This document shows positions 34,817 through 44,904 of a stretch of 64,000 bases of DNA, piece after piece (within the stretch, counting starts at the first letter, position 1; the number at the start of each line of letters is the position of its first letter). The notes beneath the pieces are model-generated. The model ran no database searches. It was given only the letters and a program-made list of their open reading frames with translations, and had not been told where the DNA came from. The stretch is from Nothopassalora personata (taxonomy: Eukaryota > Ascomycota > Dothideomycetes > Mycosphaerellales > Mycosphaerellaceae). Location: contig CM066289.1 of assembly GCA_033816765.1 (NCBI GenBank), forward strand, positions 124,001-188,000, given 5' to 3'. The position numbers and the translations under genes are program-made.

Positions 34817-34833
34817 AGCTTCGTCCCGAAGCT
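34817..34833. promoter_or_regulatory. Conserved inverted repeat AGCTTCG-TCC-CGAAGCT (F)
   Basis: Perfect arms, 18 bp from the LTR edge and 42 bp before the ATG of the antisense ORF. Confidence 0.6.
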
Positions 34834-34874
34834 CTTATATAATAAATGTGTCCCTAATTCATGTTTCGTTAACG

Positions 34875-35489
34875 ATGTCGTCCTCTCGCAAACTATCCTC
34901 TAAGATTAGCTTATCCGTCCGTCGAACCCGCCTTACTAATAAGATCGAGTTACTTAAGGTCGTTATAGTCTAAAAATGCAGTCGCTACGTCGCAAAGGAT
35001 ATCGCCTACCGCGTGCATATCTCATCTAGAAAGTGTAGTGCTTATGTTCGTTCAAACTATAAGGGTTGCAACATTATTATATTGGAAGGCGACTAGTCCC
35101 GCCTACGAAAACAGCGCGCCGCTCTAGAGGAGAAAATGTCGTTACATCTACGTAGAATGCGCGAGTTGCGGGCGACACTCTAGCGCCTCTAAGAGGAAGA
35201 AGCTACCGCGTAGGAAAAGAAGTCCCGCCTTTAGAAGGAGATAGATCTACTCGAGAGCCGTAAGGCCGAGGCGTTGTCCGTCGAGAAGTCCCTTCTCGAG
35301 GAGCAAGAGTCGGTAGAGCCTAGTTGTGCTCCCGTATTACCGGTTCCTATCCTTCCTTAGTCGTCCCTCGAGGAAGTGCCGGATACCTTCTAGTCTAATC
35401 TCTGTTTCGATCTAGAAGCCGTATCGTAAGTTGTTGTCCCGTAGCCTATTCCGTGTCGTCGTGTTAACTTCTATGTCCTAGGTTATTAA
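34875..35489 (+). pseudogene. Antisense zinc-cluster plus coiled-coil ORF of element F
   Basis: Single frame of 205 codons from ATG 34875 to TAA 35487-35489, with internal stops of TAG/TAA type only. The cluster region reads KCSRYVAKDIAYRVH then KCSAYVRSNYKGCN: the C-x2-C-x6-C-x8-C-x2-C-x7-C spacing of a Zn2Cys6-type cluster with three Cys turned into Tyr. A TAG (Trp in the ancestor) precedes SRLRKQ, as in the three homologues. A Glu/Lys/Leu-rich stretch (EEKMSLHLRRMRELRATL; ESRKAEALSVEKSLLEEQ) suggests a coiled coil. Retained although pol is gone. Likely a DNA-binding protein of the element; biochemical role unproven. Confidence 0.55.
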
Positions 35490-36524
35490 ATTAAGAAGCC
35501 GCTGTTTAATACCTTTGTCGTTAGGTTGTTTCTACTAGGTAGATTTCGAGAGAAAGCTCTCGCATTCCTAGTATGCATTCTCTTCGCGAATTATTGCGTT
35601 AAACTCGCGGCTAACTATGTTCTTTTTCTTATAGTTCCTTGTATAATAGCCTTGCTCGCTATATACGTAGTAGGTGGAACCTTTGCTCTTTAGCCCCCTT
35701 CCTGTCCTACGTTCCGTTACGTCTAATTCTATTAGGTCTCCGTAACTATTAGGGTCCTAACTTCTAGCCTTAAAGCCCCCTCTTCCGCCCGCGGCGGGTC
35801 TCTAGTATCTAGGCTATACGTGTCGGTCGTACCTTAACTCCTAGAGCCTTTCGTCAATCTCCTTTACTGCCTTAATTATCGCCCCAAGCGTAACAACGCT
35901 AGCGTTTCGGGATAGTTCGGCTTTAACGTTGTCCTTTAGCCCGAGGTAGAACTATAATCGTAAAGCTACGTCGTTCTATTCTAGGTCGGCGGCATATCCT
36001 TGGAATTCTGAGGCGTATAGCGCTATAGAAGTGGTCTATCAAAGTTATCGGATATGTCGGTCGGCGTATACCTCCTTATTCGGTATCCCGTATAGATCAT
36101 CGAGTTTCGTCTTAAACTCGTCGTAGTCGTGGAAAATTTTTCGAGTTTCCGTCTTAGGTGTTTCTCCCTCACCCTAGTTATGTAGCTAGTCCTTAAGGTA
36201 TAGTCGGAATCCTCTAGCTGCTTTTCCTCGTAGGAAGGATGCGGCGTATAAGACCTTGCTAGCCTCGCCTTAAAACTAGTATACGTTAAAGTGAAGATAC
36301 AACTAAACCTGCAGTTAAAAAGCCTCTAGTTTATCCTTAGTCCCGTCGAACGTCTCCGGCGTAGACACCTTAGGTGCACGGTAGTGGTCCAATAGGTTTA
36401 GCATGCCTATAGGAGTGTTGTTCTTACTGCTTCCTATAATCGACATTTCGCTTATTCGTTCCGTAATGCCAGTTAACTGTAGCTATTGTCGTAACGGACT
36501 CCGGGTAGCGTCTCTCCTAGACAT
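35490..36524 (-). pseudogene. gag of element F (RIPed)
   Basis: ATG at 36524 starts MSRRDATRSPLRQ. Capsid-type text follows: TPETFDGTKDKLEAF, YAASFLRGKAARGF, DDYDEFKTKLDDLYG-like and YLGLKDNVKAEL. In the same frame, 284 codons on, a zinc knuckle at 35,631-35,672 reads YYVYSEQGYYTRNY. Every ligand of C-x2-C-x4-H-x4-C is Tyr, as expected from TGY-to-TAY and CAY-to-TAY. Structural protein that packages element RNA. The frame runs on until it meets the antisense ORF near 35,490. Confidence 0.75.
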
Positions 36525-36556
36525 ATGCAAAGGGCCCTAGTAGTAGTGCTTAAAGT

Positions 36557-36897
36557 TGTTAGGAACCGCTGTACGTTATCCTAACCGGGCTTAGATCTTT
36601 GTAGAGATGTCTCGAACGTTAAGAAGGTAGTAGTCCTAAACAGTATATAGTGTATACTCAAAATGAGTTAAGCACGAGGCTCCTATCTACTCGTAAAGAA
36701 GCGTCGTCTATATAGTGCTATGTCTTAGCGTAACTGATTAGTCGGATCAGTTGATCTGTCCTACTCTCTCTACTCTATTACAGAGCACGTAGATTAGAGA
36801 GAGCACTCTGCATATCGGATCCTTCCGCTAGTGTGTAGGCATCGATTAGTTGGGCATCGATTAGTTGGCTGGAGCTTCTCCGGATCGATCTGTAACA
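36557..36897 (-). repeat. LTR of F (element 5' LTR)
   Basis: 341 bp, ends CTGTAACA, then AGGGC duplication. Confidence 0.9.
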
Positions 36898-37230
36898 AGG
36901 GCTAAGACTTAGCCCATAATAAGGGAAATAAATTTTTTAATAGAAGCTAGTAAGTAGAGTAACTTAGCTATATTTTCTTATAGACGACTAGATTAATGTA
37001 TAATAGGGCTATATATACTATTTAGTAATAGTAGGACTAAGACTTAGTTTATAAAAAGTAAAACAAAACCTAAAATTAAATCTAGTAAATATATTAGGTA
37101 ACTTAGCTATATTCTTTTATAGATAGCTAGACTAATATATAGCGAAGATATATTTAAATCTAAGTAACCGTAGAGCTAGGACTTAGCCTATAATAATAAA
37201 TTATAAATTTTTACGTTATTTTAAGTTAAT
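36898..37230. repeat. Two further units of a roughly 130-bp tandem repeat
   Basis: Repeated blocks include AACTTAGCTATATT, TTATAGA(C/T)(G/A)(A/G)CTAGA and AGGACTAAGACTTAG / TAGGACTTAGCC. Strongly AT-rich and RIPed; no coding capacity seen. Confidence 0.6.
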
Positions 37231-37569
37231 TTAGTATTAGATTTTAGCGGCGTAGGTAATTACCCAGAGGTATACTATATTTAGCTATTTTAAAAACTAT
37301 TTCTACTATTTTCTTAGCGCTAATTCTAAATCTAGTCTCTAAATCTTAATCTAAGTACTCCTTAGAAAGTTATAATATCTAGCTATCTACCTCGCTATTA
37401 CGTGCTCTAATTAGTCTTCTAAGTAGTATATTTATAGATACGCTAACTATAGGACTATCCTCCCGTTACTATATATATAGAGTAAGATTATACGAGTATA
37501 AAGATATATAGATTGTTAGTATAGGTCTATTATCTCTATTATAACATAAATATTTACGTATTATAGCTA

Positions 37570-38241
37570 GAAATTAAGGTCTAAATTTCGCCGGACCCGG
37601 GTCTAGCTTATTAATAAGGTAACGTCTAAATAGAAGCCGCGCTTACGCTAAGTAGATTTAAGCTAATTATAAGCTCTACTCCCCTACTAAACGCTTTTTT
37701 ACTACCCTAATCTAAATTAAAGGCTACTTCGTAGCCTATTAAAAAATGAAATACTCTGTTTAGAATATCTTAATAACCTATCTTACGCAAATTTACGCGA
37801 GGATTCCGAATCCGGTCTTCTTTTTACGATCCGACTACCCGTTAGCGAGATATCGCCGCCTAAAGCTAAAAAATCTAACGTTAAAATCTAACGCTAACGC
37901 TAACGCTAACGCTAACGCTAACGCTAACATATTAGCAAAAATAAAATCTTACTATTATAGATACTTTAATAACCTATCGTACGCGGATACACGCGGGGAT
38001 TCTGAATCCGGTCTTTTCTTTACGATCTAACTACACGTTAGCGAGATAACTCTATATCTACGCTCGATAGCTAGAAAGCGAGGTTCAAAGTTCCCCGGAT
38101 ATAGGTCCGGCTTATCGATAACGAAGCATCCAATTCATACCCCTGAAAATGCTCACGAGATTTAAGCCAATCACAATCCCTGTTCCCCCACTAAGTGTTT
38201 TTTCACCACCCCATCCGAATTGAAGGCCACTTCGTGGCCTA
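37570..38241. repeat. Duplicated segment: RIPed copy (37,570-37,862) and partly unmutated copy (37,955-38,241)
   Basis: Block X (37,583-37,742) matches 38,093-38,241; for example CCACTTCGTGGCCTAT in the right copy is CTACTTCGTAGCCTAT in the left. Block Y (37,765-37,862) matches 37,960-38,050. Order is X1-Y1-satellite-Y2-X2. Bases 37,231-37,569 hold no recognised feature. Confidence 0.7.
37888..37929. repeat. 6-bp tandem repeat (CTAACG)7
   Basis: Seven perfect units between the two copies of block Y. The unit resembles but is not the telomeric repeat CCCTAA/TTAGGG. Confidence 0.85.
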
Positions 38242-38680
38242 TAATTGCTCGGTAGTGGTCCTAAGGATTCCTGGGATGAGCAAGGACAGGATCGCCGTCG
38301 AGGATATCGGTGCCGACGGCGATGGCGATGGCGATAGCGATGGCGATGGCGAAGTACCCCGTCTCGAGCACAAAGTCTTAGCGTTCTAAGCTGCAGCGAT
38401 CCGCTGTTGCCGGCGGAGGCTGTAGTTCATTAATTATACCACCACCGCCACCTTACAGCTGTGCTGTACATTGACAGAGGTATTCGCGAGTGAAAGTGAT
38501 TCGTTTACTTGATTGCATACTACTTGCTAACTAACGCGAGTGAATGCTCCAACCAGCGAGATAGCTCGGGGACGAGGACTATGTTGGTATAGTTCTCGAG
38601 ATATACATGATTGTTCATGTCATCGAACACATTGAAGTAGCTACTAGTTCGCGATTGAGCGAGCAAAGTTGGGCCCAGTC
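38242..38680. other. Left edge of gene island, no confident gene
   Basis: Composition changes to normal at about 38,095. Contains a GATGGC microsatellite at 38,318-38,352. A 64-codon frame over it is low-complexity and not called. Confidence 0.5.
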
Positions 38681-39330
38681 CGATCGGTAGCTAACTACTA
38701 TCTTCTTGAGACTGGGACTTGCCCTTCTTCTGCGAAGTCGCCTCGGAGAAGTTCTTCTTCTTCACCTGCGGAGCTGTCCTTCCAAAGACCCAATGCACTG
38801 CCTCCTAACTTTGTCTTCGCACGCTTCTTCACTCCCTTTCACTTGTCCAGTATCTCATCGGTGGTAATGCTCTCTTTCGGCTCCTACGTGCGCTTCTTCC
38901 GCAGCTGGTTGGTCAAGTTTAAGCCTGCCCAGTAAATAAAGTAGGAGGCCTTCGTCTTTGTCGCGAGTCGAGTTGATCTCGTACAGCTCTAGATGGTCGG
39001 TGCGCCATTGAGTAAGGAGTTCGGTGCGTAGAGAGTAGCCTCCTCGACCTTATCGGTGCCGCTGGCGAGCCAGCGGACTCGGAAGTGATTCTACTACTCT
39101 CCGATAATATCCTCGATATCCAATTCGGCCTCGTCGTTCTGGATCTTCGTGGTCGTCCGATGCTTGGGATATATGTTGACCGCAATCGTGTCTACCTCCC
39201 TTCCCATAGCTCTACCATCCTCCTTACTGTCTGTAGCCTGCTCCTCTCCTTTAACTCTTCAACCTGTTCGACCTTATTCATGCGCTTATCGCCATCCTTG
39301 AGCTCGTCCTCCTCTGCTGCTGCGTGATCT
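38680..39330 (-). pseudogene. Decayed chromodomain-like gene
   Basis: Minus-strand reading near 39,160-38,960 gives ELDIEDIIGE then HFRVRWLASGTDKVEEATLY, and near 38,945-38,800 YFIYWAG then T-stop-EPKESITTDEILDK-stop-KG. Both resemble chromodomains (Y.V.W.G.....TWEP......I...W.); stops fall at expected Trp positions (TGG to TAG or TGA). A Lys/Glu-rich stretch upstream (DELKDGDKRMNKVEQVEELK) is in another frame, so at least one frameshift or an unseen intron exists. Proteins with such domains bind methylated histone H3. It is not flanked by LTRs here, so it may be a host-type gene or a stray transposon tail. Confidence 0.4.
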
Positions 39331-39822
39331 TTATCCTCTTTAGCTGCAACATTCCCTCCAGCGCTCTCTCTTCCGCTGCCCTGAGTGTCAATTCGAGAGA
39401 CATAGCGGGTTCGGCGGAATTGGATTGGAAGCGTGCCGACGCTCTTTGCGTAATCTTTGCCGGCTTCATTGTTGTTTCCGTTCAAAGCAAGGACGGTGTT
39501 TCTCTAGACTTGCTGCACCGCTAATCGTGGCGGCGGCAGAGATTGGGTAGAAGTAGTGCTTTAATGCTTGCGGGAGGGTGGTTGCGATGAGCCATAGGTG
39601 CGCGGGTTCGAAGGTCCTCAGACCTGCTAGGATAGCGACGGCGAGTCGCTGTCGCTGTCGCTGTCGCTGTCGTGAGTAGATGCCAGTGTACAGTGCTGTG
39701 GTGGTGAAGACTAGGTAAAGTTAGCTCGCGCACATCAAGAGCAACAGCGTTAGCATATACATACTCGTTCCATCCCCCCCTTGCGACTCCTTCAACGCCC
39801 GGCAAACCTTGTCGTCGCCTGC
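39331..39822. other. Intergenic stretch with a short CTGTCG microsatellite
   Basis: 39,645-39,674 is (GTCGCT)n; on the minus strand it would encode a DSDSDS tail ending PSLS-stop. No convincing gene model. Confidence 0.4.
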
Positions 39823-40023
39823 TCAGAGGTCCCTGTATTTGGTGCGTGTCTTGCCCTCCTTCTGCGATACAACGTCCATCAGCCCATTCTGCTCAGCAGG
39901 GCTTCTAACATCCTCGTCTCCTTCCTCGCAAGCTGAGACTTGCAGTGCCGGGTCTGGAGTGCCATCGTCGGATCCTAGATCAACTCTCGACTCGTACACT
40001 GGAGGCTTTGATGCGGAATTCAT
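39823..40023 (-). CDS. Small hypothetical protein, 66 residues
   Basis: ATG-initiated (40,021-40,023) frame of 66 codons, MNSASKPPVYESRVDLGSDD ... KEGKTRTKYRDL, acidic in the middle and basic at the end. No signal peptide, membrane segment or known motif. It lies 368 bp downstream of the spliced gene at 40,392 on the same strand. It may be a real short gene, an exon of a longer model, or chance; composition is normal and no RIP stops are present. Confidence 0.3.
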   Translation of the reverse strand: MNSASKPPVYESRVDLGSDDGTPDPALQVSACEEGDEDVRSPAEQNGLMDVVSQKEGKTRTKYRDL

Positions 40024-40391
40024 TGCTTGGAATAGTCGGAGCAGGCGCTATAGCCATGACGTAACGTCGTGCGTGGTAGGAGTAAGTAGCGGCGTCAATT
40101 TAATTACAAATGTGACAATCGCGGCGCCAGCGAGAAGGAAAGTAGTAGCGATGTCTACGTAGTCGAAGTCGCAATGTAGATGAATGTACGAGTGACTGGA
40201 GTAGAGTGAAGAAGGGGCGATACGCTATATAAGACTGGCGAATTCGCAAGTTTCGGCCGGCAGGTGCCCACAGTGGGCCTTGCCGAGCTAGACGTCTATG
40301 TCCCTGCGACTCGTCGCTGTCCATCCCCGGGCCATTACTCCCTCTTGCTGAACACACACATGCGTGCATCAACGTGCGAGGTGCCATTCCA

Positions 40392-41151
40392 TCAGGTGTA
40401 ATCCACTTCAAAGCCATAGTCATCGAAGTCGCAATCGCTCAAATGCAAGTCCACGTCTTCCTGCTGTGCTCCATCCGCATTTCCGTCGCCGTCTCCATCC
40501 TGCATGTGATCTTCGACCCCATCACCATCTGCACATCCCTGCAGCTTAGACATAGCTTCGCTTCTAGCTATGTGCTCGCCCTCTGGCCGCACAGCGGTCT
40601 CAGCACCTGCAGGAGCACTCGTAGCTGCATCACTGTTTCCCGTAACCGTCAAGCTCTCGACCAGCCTCAACTCAAGACCTTTGCACGCCTCCCTGGCAGC
40701 ATCTTCCATGGCACCGCGAGTCGTCGCCGACCACACAGCATCCTCGGCGCTATCGCTCGTGCCACTCCACGCTTCTTGCACCACTTCCTTGCTCCTGTTG
40801 ACCTTCGGTAGATCGGCGGAGGTAGGCTCGTCCTGGATGACAGCGCGGTAGCGACGCTGCTCGATGAATTTGTAGCGCGGCTGTGGTAGACCAAGGCGGG
40901 CGTGGAGGGTCGTAAGTCGGTCGTGAGCACTGGAGCTGGGCACTGTCGAGACGATGGATGTTAGCAGCGGACGAGAAGGGCTCGAGGCAGAAGGCACGAG
41001 AGAGAGAGTGTGTGTGTTACTAACGGGTCAAAAGCTTCGCGAGCGACTTGCTCTTCTTCTTCTTCTTTCTCTGCGATGGCTTGGTAACAGCTGCTGTGGT
41101 GGTGGAAGCAGATGGGACGATTGTCGCCGCGTGCTGGTGGGTGCTGTTCAT
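40392..41151 (-). CDS. Two-exon hypothetical protein, 225 residues, weak dsRNA-binding-domain resemblance
   Basis: Model: exon 1 41,151-41,025; intron 41,024-40,943 (82 bp, GTTAGT ... GCTAAC ... ACAG); exon 2 40,942-40,392 (678 coding bases with TGA). Start is ATG at 41,151; the splice keeps frame (ACC-C/TG-CCC). The N-terminus is Ser/Thr/Ala-rich followed by a basic QRKKKKKSKSLAKLL tract, a possible nuclear signal. Residues about 50-130 read LHARLGLPQPRYKFIEQRRY...AMEDAAREACKGLEL, helix-strand-helix text reminiscent of a dsRBD, but below what can be called by eye. The C-terminus is acidic (DGDGDGNADG; LSDCDFDDYGFEVDY). Best-supported intact gene in the window; function unknown. Confidence 0.65.
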
Positions 41152-42788
41152 GGCGACTGCTTTCTTAAGCCCGCATCACCGGTGTAGCTACCTGTACGTA
41201 GAGAGAGTCGTTACCAGTGTGGACGGTGACGATGAGGATGAGCGTAGGACGCTCCAGAGTGTAGACACAGCTTCATGTTTGAAGCTGTCGTTTGCCGTGT
41301 CGCGTCGTTTGCGCAAAAGACGGATGTCCGTGTCTGGCTTCGCCGTGCGGTGCAGGTGCAGTATACGCGTGCACTGAGGCTGCAGCCCATCAAAACCTAA
41401 GGCAGCAGCCGCCAAGAATTTGGTGACTTTGATTAGTCAACTACAGCCTTTTCATTTGCAGCAATTTTAGATAGACACATGCAATACGCTGTCTGATCTT
41501 GAAACCCCTATTACATGAGCCCAAATCAAGTAGTACCAATCAACTTGCCATAACGCGAAAGCTTTCATGGCCCACATATCAGGCGGGTACTTACCTCTCA
41601 CTTGGCGTAACGGCTGACAATTTCGAAAGCCTCGGATACTTGACGCCAAGCTACCGGTTGTACTCTACCAAACCTCACACCAGTCAGGGTGAACAGGACA
41701 AAGGAGAAAGAGTTCCAAAGATGTCTACAAGGGCTTGGTTCGGCGATGAGGGAGTGGACGCGAGTCCTCTGATCGAAGGCCATCGGGATACAAGACGTTG
41801 AGGCAGTGCACGAAATAGTGGACAACAATGCTGTCAGCAGCATGGAGTGAGTCGGCAGATCAGAGGGAAGGCGGTGCGGCAGTGATCACAATCGCATGGA
41901 AGGACCAGGTAGTGGCAGCGAGGTTATCATGTTTCTTGCAGTACGGAGACCTTGGCCAAGACGTGCTTCAATCCTCGTGTCATCGGTGGGGATGCGCTTC
42001 TACGGCAGCCGTCCATGGCTGTGAATTGTAGTCGTGACGCTGTTGTGTACAGGATCGTGGAGCATTTCGCGACTCGGATACCGGGCAAACAAAGAGCCTG
42101 GTCCACAACAAACAGCCGCCGCACTTCCTCAGCAGCACAGCCACAAGACCGAGAGAGCACGCCACAGGCTATCGTCTGCTCCCTCCGGCTCGCTTCGAGA
42201 CTCGCACATAGCTGGACAGATCTTCAGCGATGTCGAAGGCACAGTCATTCTTGCCGTGGTGAGTCAGTGATCTTGCACGGAATCCAGCACCAGGTCAGCA
42301 AGCGATACGAGCATTGAGACCAGCCTTGAAGGCCTTGTGGCAACCGGCATCGAGAATAAGACCATCCTTTAATCATGGTGACAGCGACATTGTCACAAGG
42401 CTTTGCTGGCGCGAGAAGGCCTCAAACCAAGTCAATACTGCGCATTCGTCGCTTACACGTGAATCGGAAGATTGAAGCAACTTCAAGAAACTTGCAAGTA
42501 CTCACATCGCTCTTACTCTTCGATAGCGCGTATTTCTGCAGCCGAAACTGTTCGGCAGTTGCCGAGCTGTTTGATGCTCCTTCCAAGCATCCGCTGTGAG
42601 CAAAGACAAACACCGCGACATCAATCCTTGTACCTGTTCTTGCTGATCGACCTTTTGCTTAGGCTGCCGCTTGAGTGCCTTAGCACATCTCACCAAACCT
42701 TGCCGCGCGATCGCAGACCTAACTCTCGCTACCTTACGATCGCTCCCTCTCAACCCGGCTCGCCTCTACGTCCACAGCACCATGCACG
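41152..42788. other. Un-RIPed stretch with no confident gene
   Basis: Several overlapping open frames of 60-120 codons on both strands, but none has an ATG start, splice sites or recognisable motifs strong enough to prefer it. A promoter for the divergent genes on either side could lie here. Confidence 0.4.
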
Positions 42789-44674
42789 ATGGCCAGGATG
42801 GATCAGGGCCCTGCGACGCCGGATATGCCTCAACCGCCCACTCTTGAGGTACAGCTCGACAGGATTGTGGACGCTGCTTCGCGCCAGCCGCTGGTCGCGC
42901 TCGAACAGTACCGTGCTCTCTGGCAAGCAGGAACTAGCGCGCAAGACAGAACAACTTAATACATCGAGCAACATCCAAGTCACGACGCGGCTGTGCTATC
43001 TCTGTCTGCCGTGCTCGAAGACAAGCTTAGGAATGTGTACCGGAACATTGTCGGCCACATCAATCACCTACAGTCGACCGCATGCTTGTGGGAGCGACAG
43101 CTGCGCGGGTTGCGGCTGTACGTCCACTTCGGTGAGTCTGGCGCACTGTCCGAGGCATTTCTCAAGGCACTTCGCAAATGCGCTGGCATGAGAGGAGTCC
43201 CTGCACAAGATGGCCAGGGAACTGAAGAACTTGGAGGAATACAACCCCAAGGGCTGACATTTGCTGAAGCTTTGTCACTGCTTCATGAGGTCCAGGACCA
43301 GCGTCAATCGGGCAAGATCAAAGCCATGGGACTCAGCCAGAACGCTGAATGGCAACCCAGCGATATTAGGCACGCTCGCCAGCTGGCGCAGGACAGATAC
43401 AACATGTCTGGTTGGGAGGAGTCGCCAAAGAAGGCCAGACCGACAAAGACCGGCACCAAGCCAAAGCGCAATCCCAAGAAGCCTCCACAATCGAAGGTGC
43501 ATGACAGTCAAAACACGGCAGAAGAGCCCGGGGCAGTTCGGGAGACAACACATGAGCAGGTCGAGGCACGCACCCAGATAACAGGACACAACCTCGAGGC
43601 AAGCGCCAAGGCGGTGGCGCACAAGAGGTATGGCTCAGGCGATCATAAGCTGCCAGTGGTAGTGGAGGATGACGCTGCAACAAGCGATGTAGAAGACGAG
43701 ACTGGAAATGAGAAGGAAGGTGGTCGTGGCTCGAGGAACGTGCTTGATGACGATCCTTCGGTAATGGGAAGTGGCTTCGAGGCACTTTACAGTGCTTTGA
43801 GGATGTACAGCGAGTTCCGGCGTGAGGCCATGGATTATGAGCCGCCAGCCGAAGGTGCACAGGGCGGTACTACAAATGCAACAACCGAAGCGGCAGACCA
43901 CACCGAAGATGACGTTGGTCGAAGCGCTGGCTCGTATAGTCAACATCGCCAAAGAGATGCTGGCAGTCTTTGGTCCTTCTTGCACCATCGCGATCGTCTC
44001 TGACGACGACAACCAGACCAGTCTGACCAAGTCGAAGTCTCCAGCCACTCTGCTGGTGCACGACCTGGACGCAACTACCGGAGACGCCAACTTCACCCTG
44101 CTCCTTATCCCTCCAGCCGCTCTGAAGCGCCCTACACTGTGAAATTTGCGCGTGGCACTGGCCCAGGACAACAACCCGCACTCGGATAGTGTCTGGCAGC
44201 GATTCGTTATCCCGAGACAGATGCTAAGGGCGAGCATGTCACATTCATCCACATCCACACCAGTCCTGTCGACATATCGCACAGTCACGTGCGCAACTTG
44301 CTAGTCACGTCCCTCCTCCCATCCTTGCCGATGAGATCAAAGACGTGGAGATTGCTTCGTACGGCTCATATCCACTGCCGGATCAAGACGATGCCCACGA
44401 TGGTGACCTTACAGGCTTTGCAAGATGTGTTGCTATCGCCGTCCACCTCATCCTTGGACAGCCTGTTCCCGAAACCATCTCCACAGCGGCTTGGCGAGGC
44501 GCAGTGACCGTCATCACCAACGCTGACAGCCTGCGAGAATTCACTGACCTGGAGAAGCTTGTCGAGCCGCCAGAGCTCCCTAGCGCCTCTTTTTCCAACA
44601 CCAAGACCAGCATGTCGGGCACGTGGGAGGAGACCATGTCCGCTGGCCTCGATGAAATAGTATTTTCCTCCTAA
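42789..44674 (+). pseudogene. Long broken gene, possibly with a Ulp1-like C-terminus
   Basis: From ATG 42789 the frame reads MARMDQGPATPDMPQPPTLE ... QAGTSAQDRTT, meets a lone TAA (42,957-42,959), and continues YIEQHPSHDAA... open to 44,003 (about 405 codons). The middle is basic (KKARPTKTGTKPKRNPKK) then acidic. Homogeneous-looking protein text then moves to other frames: TLVEALARIVNIAKEMLAVF (43,910-44,140, ended by a TGA possibly from Trp), DAKGEHVTFIHIH (44,220-44,290), and DGDLTGFARCVAIAVHLILG to a stop at 44,674. No introns of credible length explain the shifts. The last block loosely recalls the DCG...C...L end of Ulp1/C48 proteases; low certainty. The TAA is CAA-to-TAA compatible, as RIP would give. 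Confidence 0.5.
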
Positions 44675-44745
44675 ACACGGATTTCTTCTGCTTCGCGGCC
44701 CCTGCGCCCCCCCCTGTGAAAATTGGAAAATGAAACCGGTAGTAA

Positions 44746-44900
44746 GACATGGCAGCAGTAGTGGGAGTAGTAGTAGTAGTAGTAGTATAGTGAATTCTAT
44801 TTCATTCCTGAAAACAGTCCTATATAAATACACACATACACTCTCTCTCTCTCTCTCTCACTCTCTCTCTCTTACTCACTCTCTCTCTCTATTATATTTC
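44746..44900. repeat. AGT and CT/CTCA microsatellites
   Basis: (AGT)n at about 44,756-44,790 and CT-rich runs at 44,838-44,892. A similar CT run at 46,160-46,203 brackets the RIPed block between them. Confidence 0.8.
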
Positions 44901-44904
44901 TGCC

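Larger units (their letters stand above)
34458..36897 (-). mobile_element. Non-autonomous Gypsy-type element F (gag and antisense ORF, no pol)
   Basis: 2,440 bp with 341-bp LTRs (34,458-34,798 and 36,557-36,897; TGTTAGGAACC...CCGTAACA) and a perfect 5-bp duplication AGGGC (34,453-34,457; 36,898-36,902). The 1,758-bp interior holds only a minus-strand gag and a plus-strand zinc-cluster ORF, arranged tail-to-tail; no protease, RT, RNase H or integrase is present. LTR differences are transitions. It would have needed enzymes in trans from an autonomous relative. Confidence 0.9.

Noticed and set aside
37888..37929. Internal telomere tract
   Set aside because: The unit is CTAACG, not CCCTAA; treated as an ordinary short satellite.
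40570..40851. Plus-strand frames over the spliced gene at 40,392-41,151
   Set aside because: Shadows of the minus-strand gene, which has a coherent intron and start.
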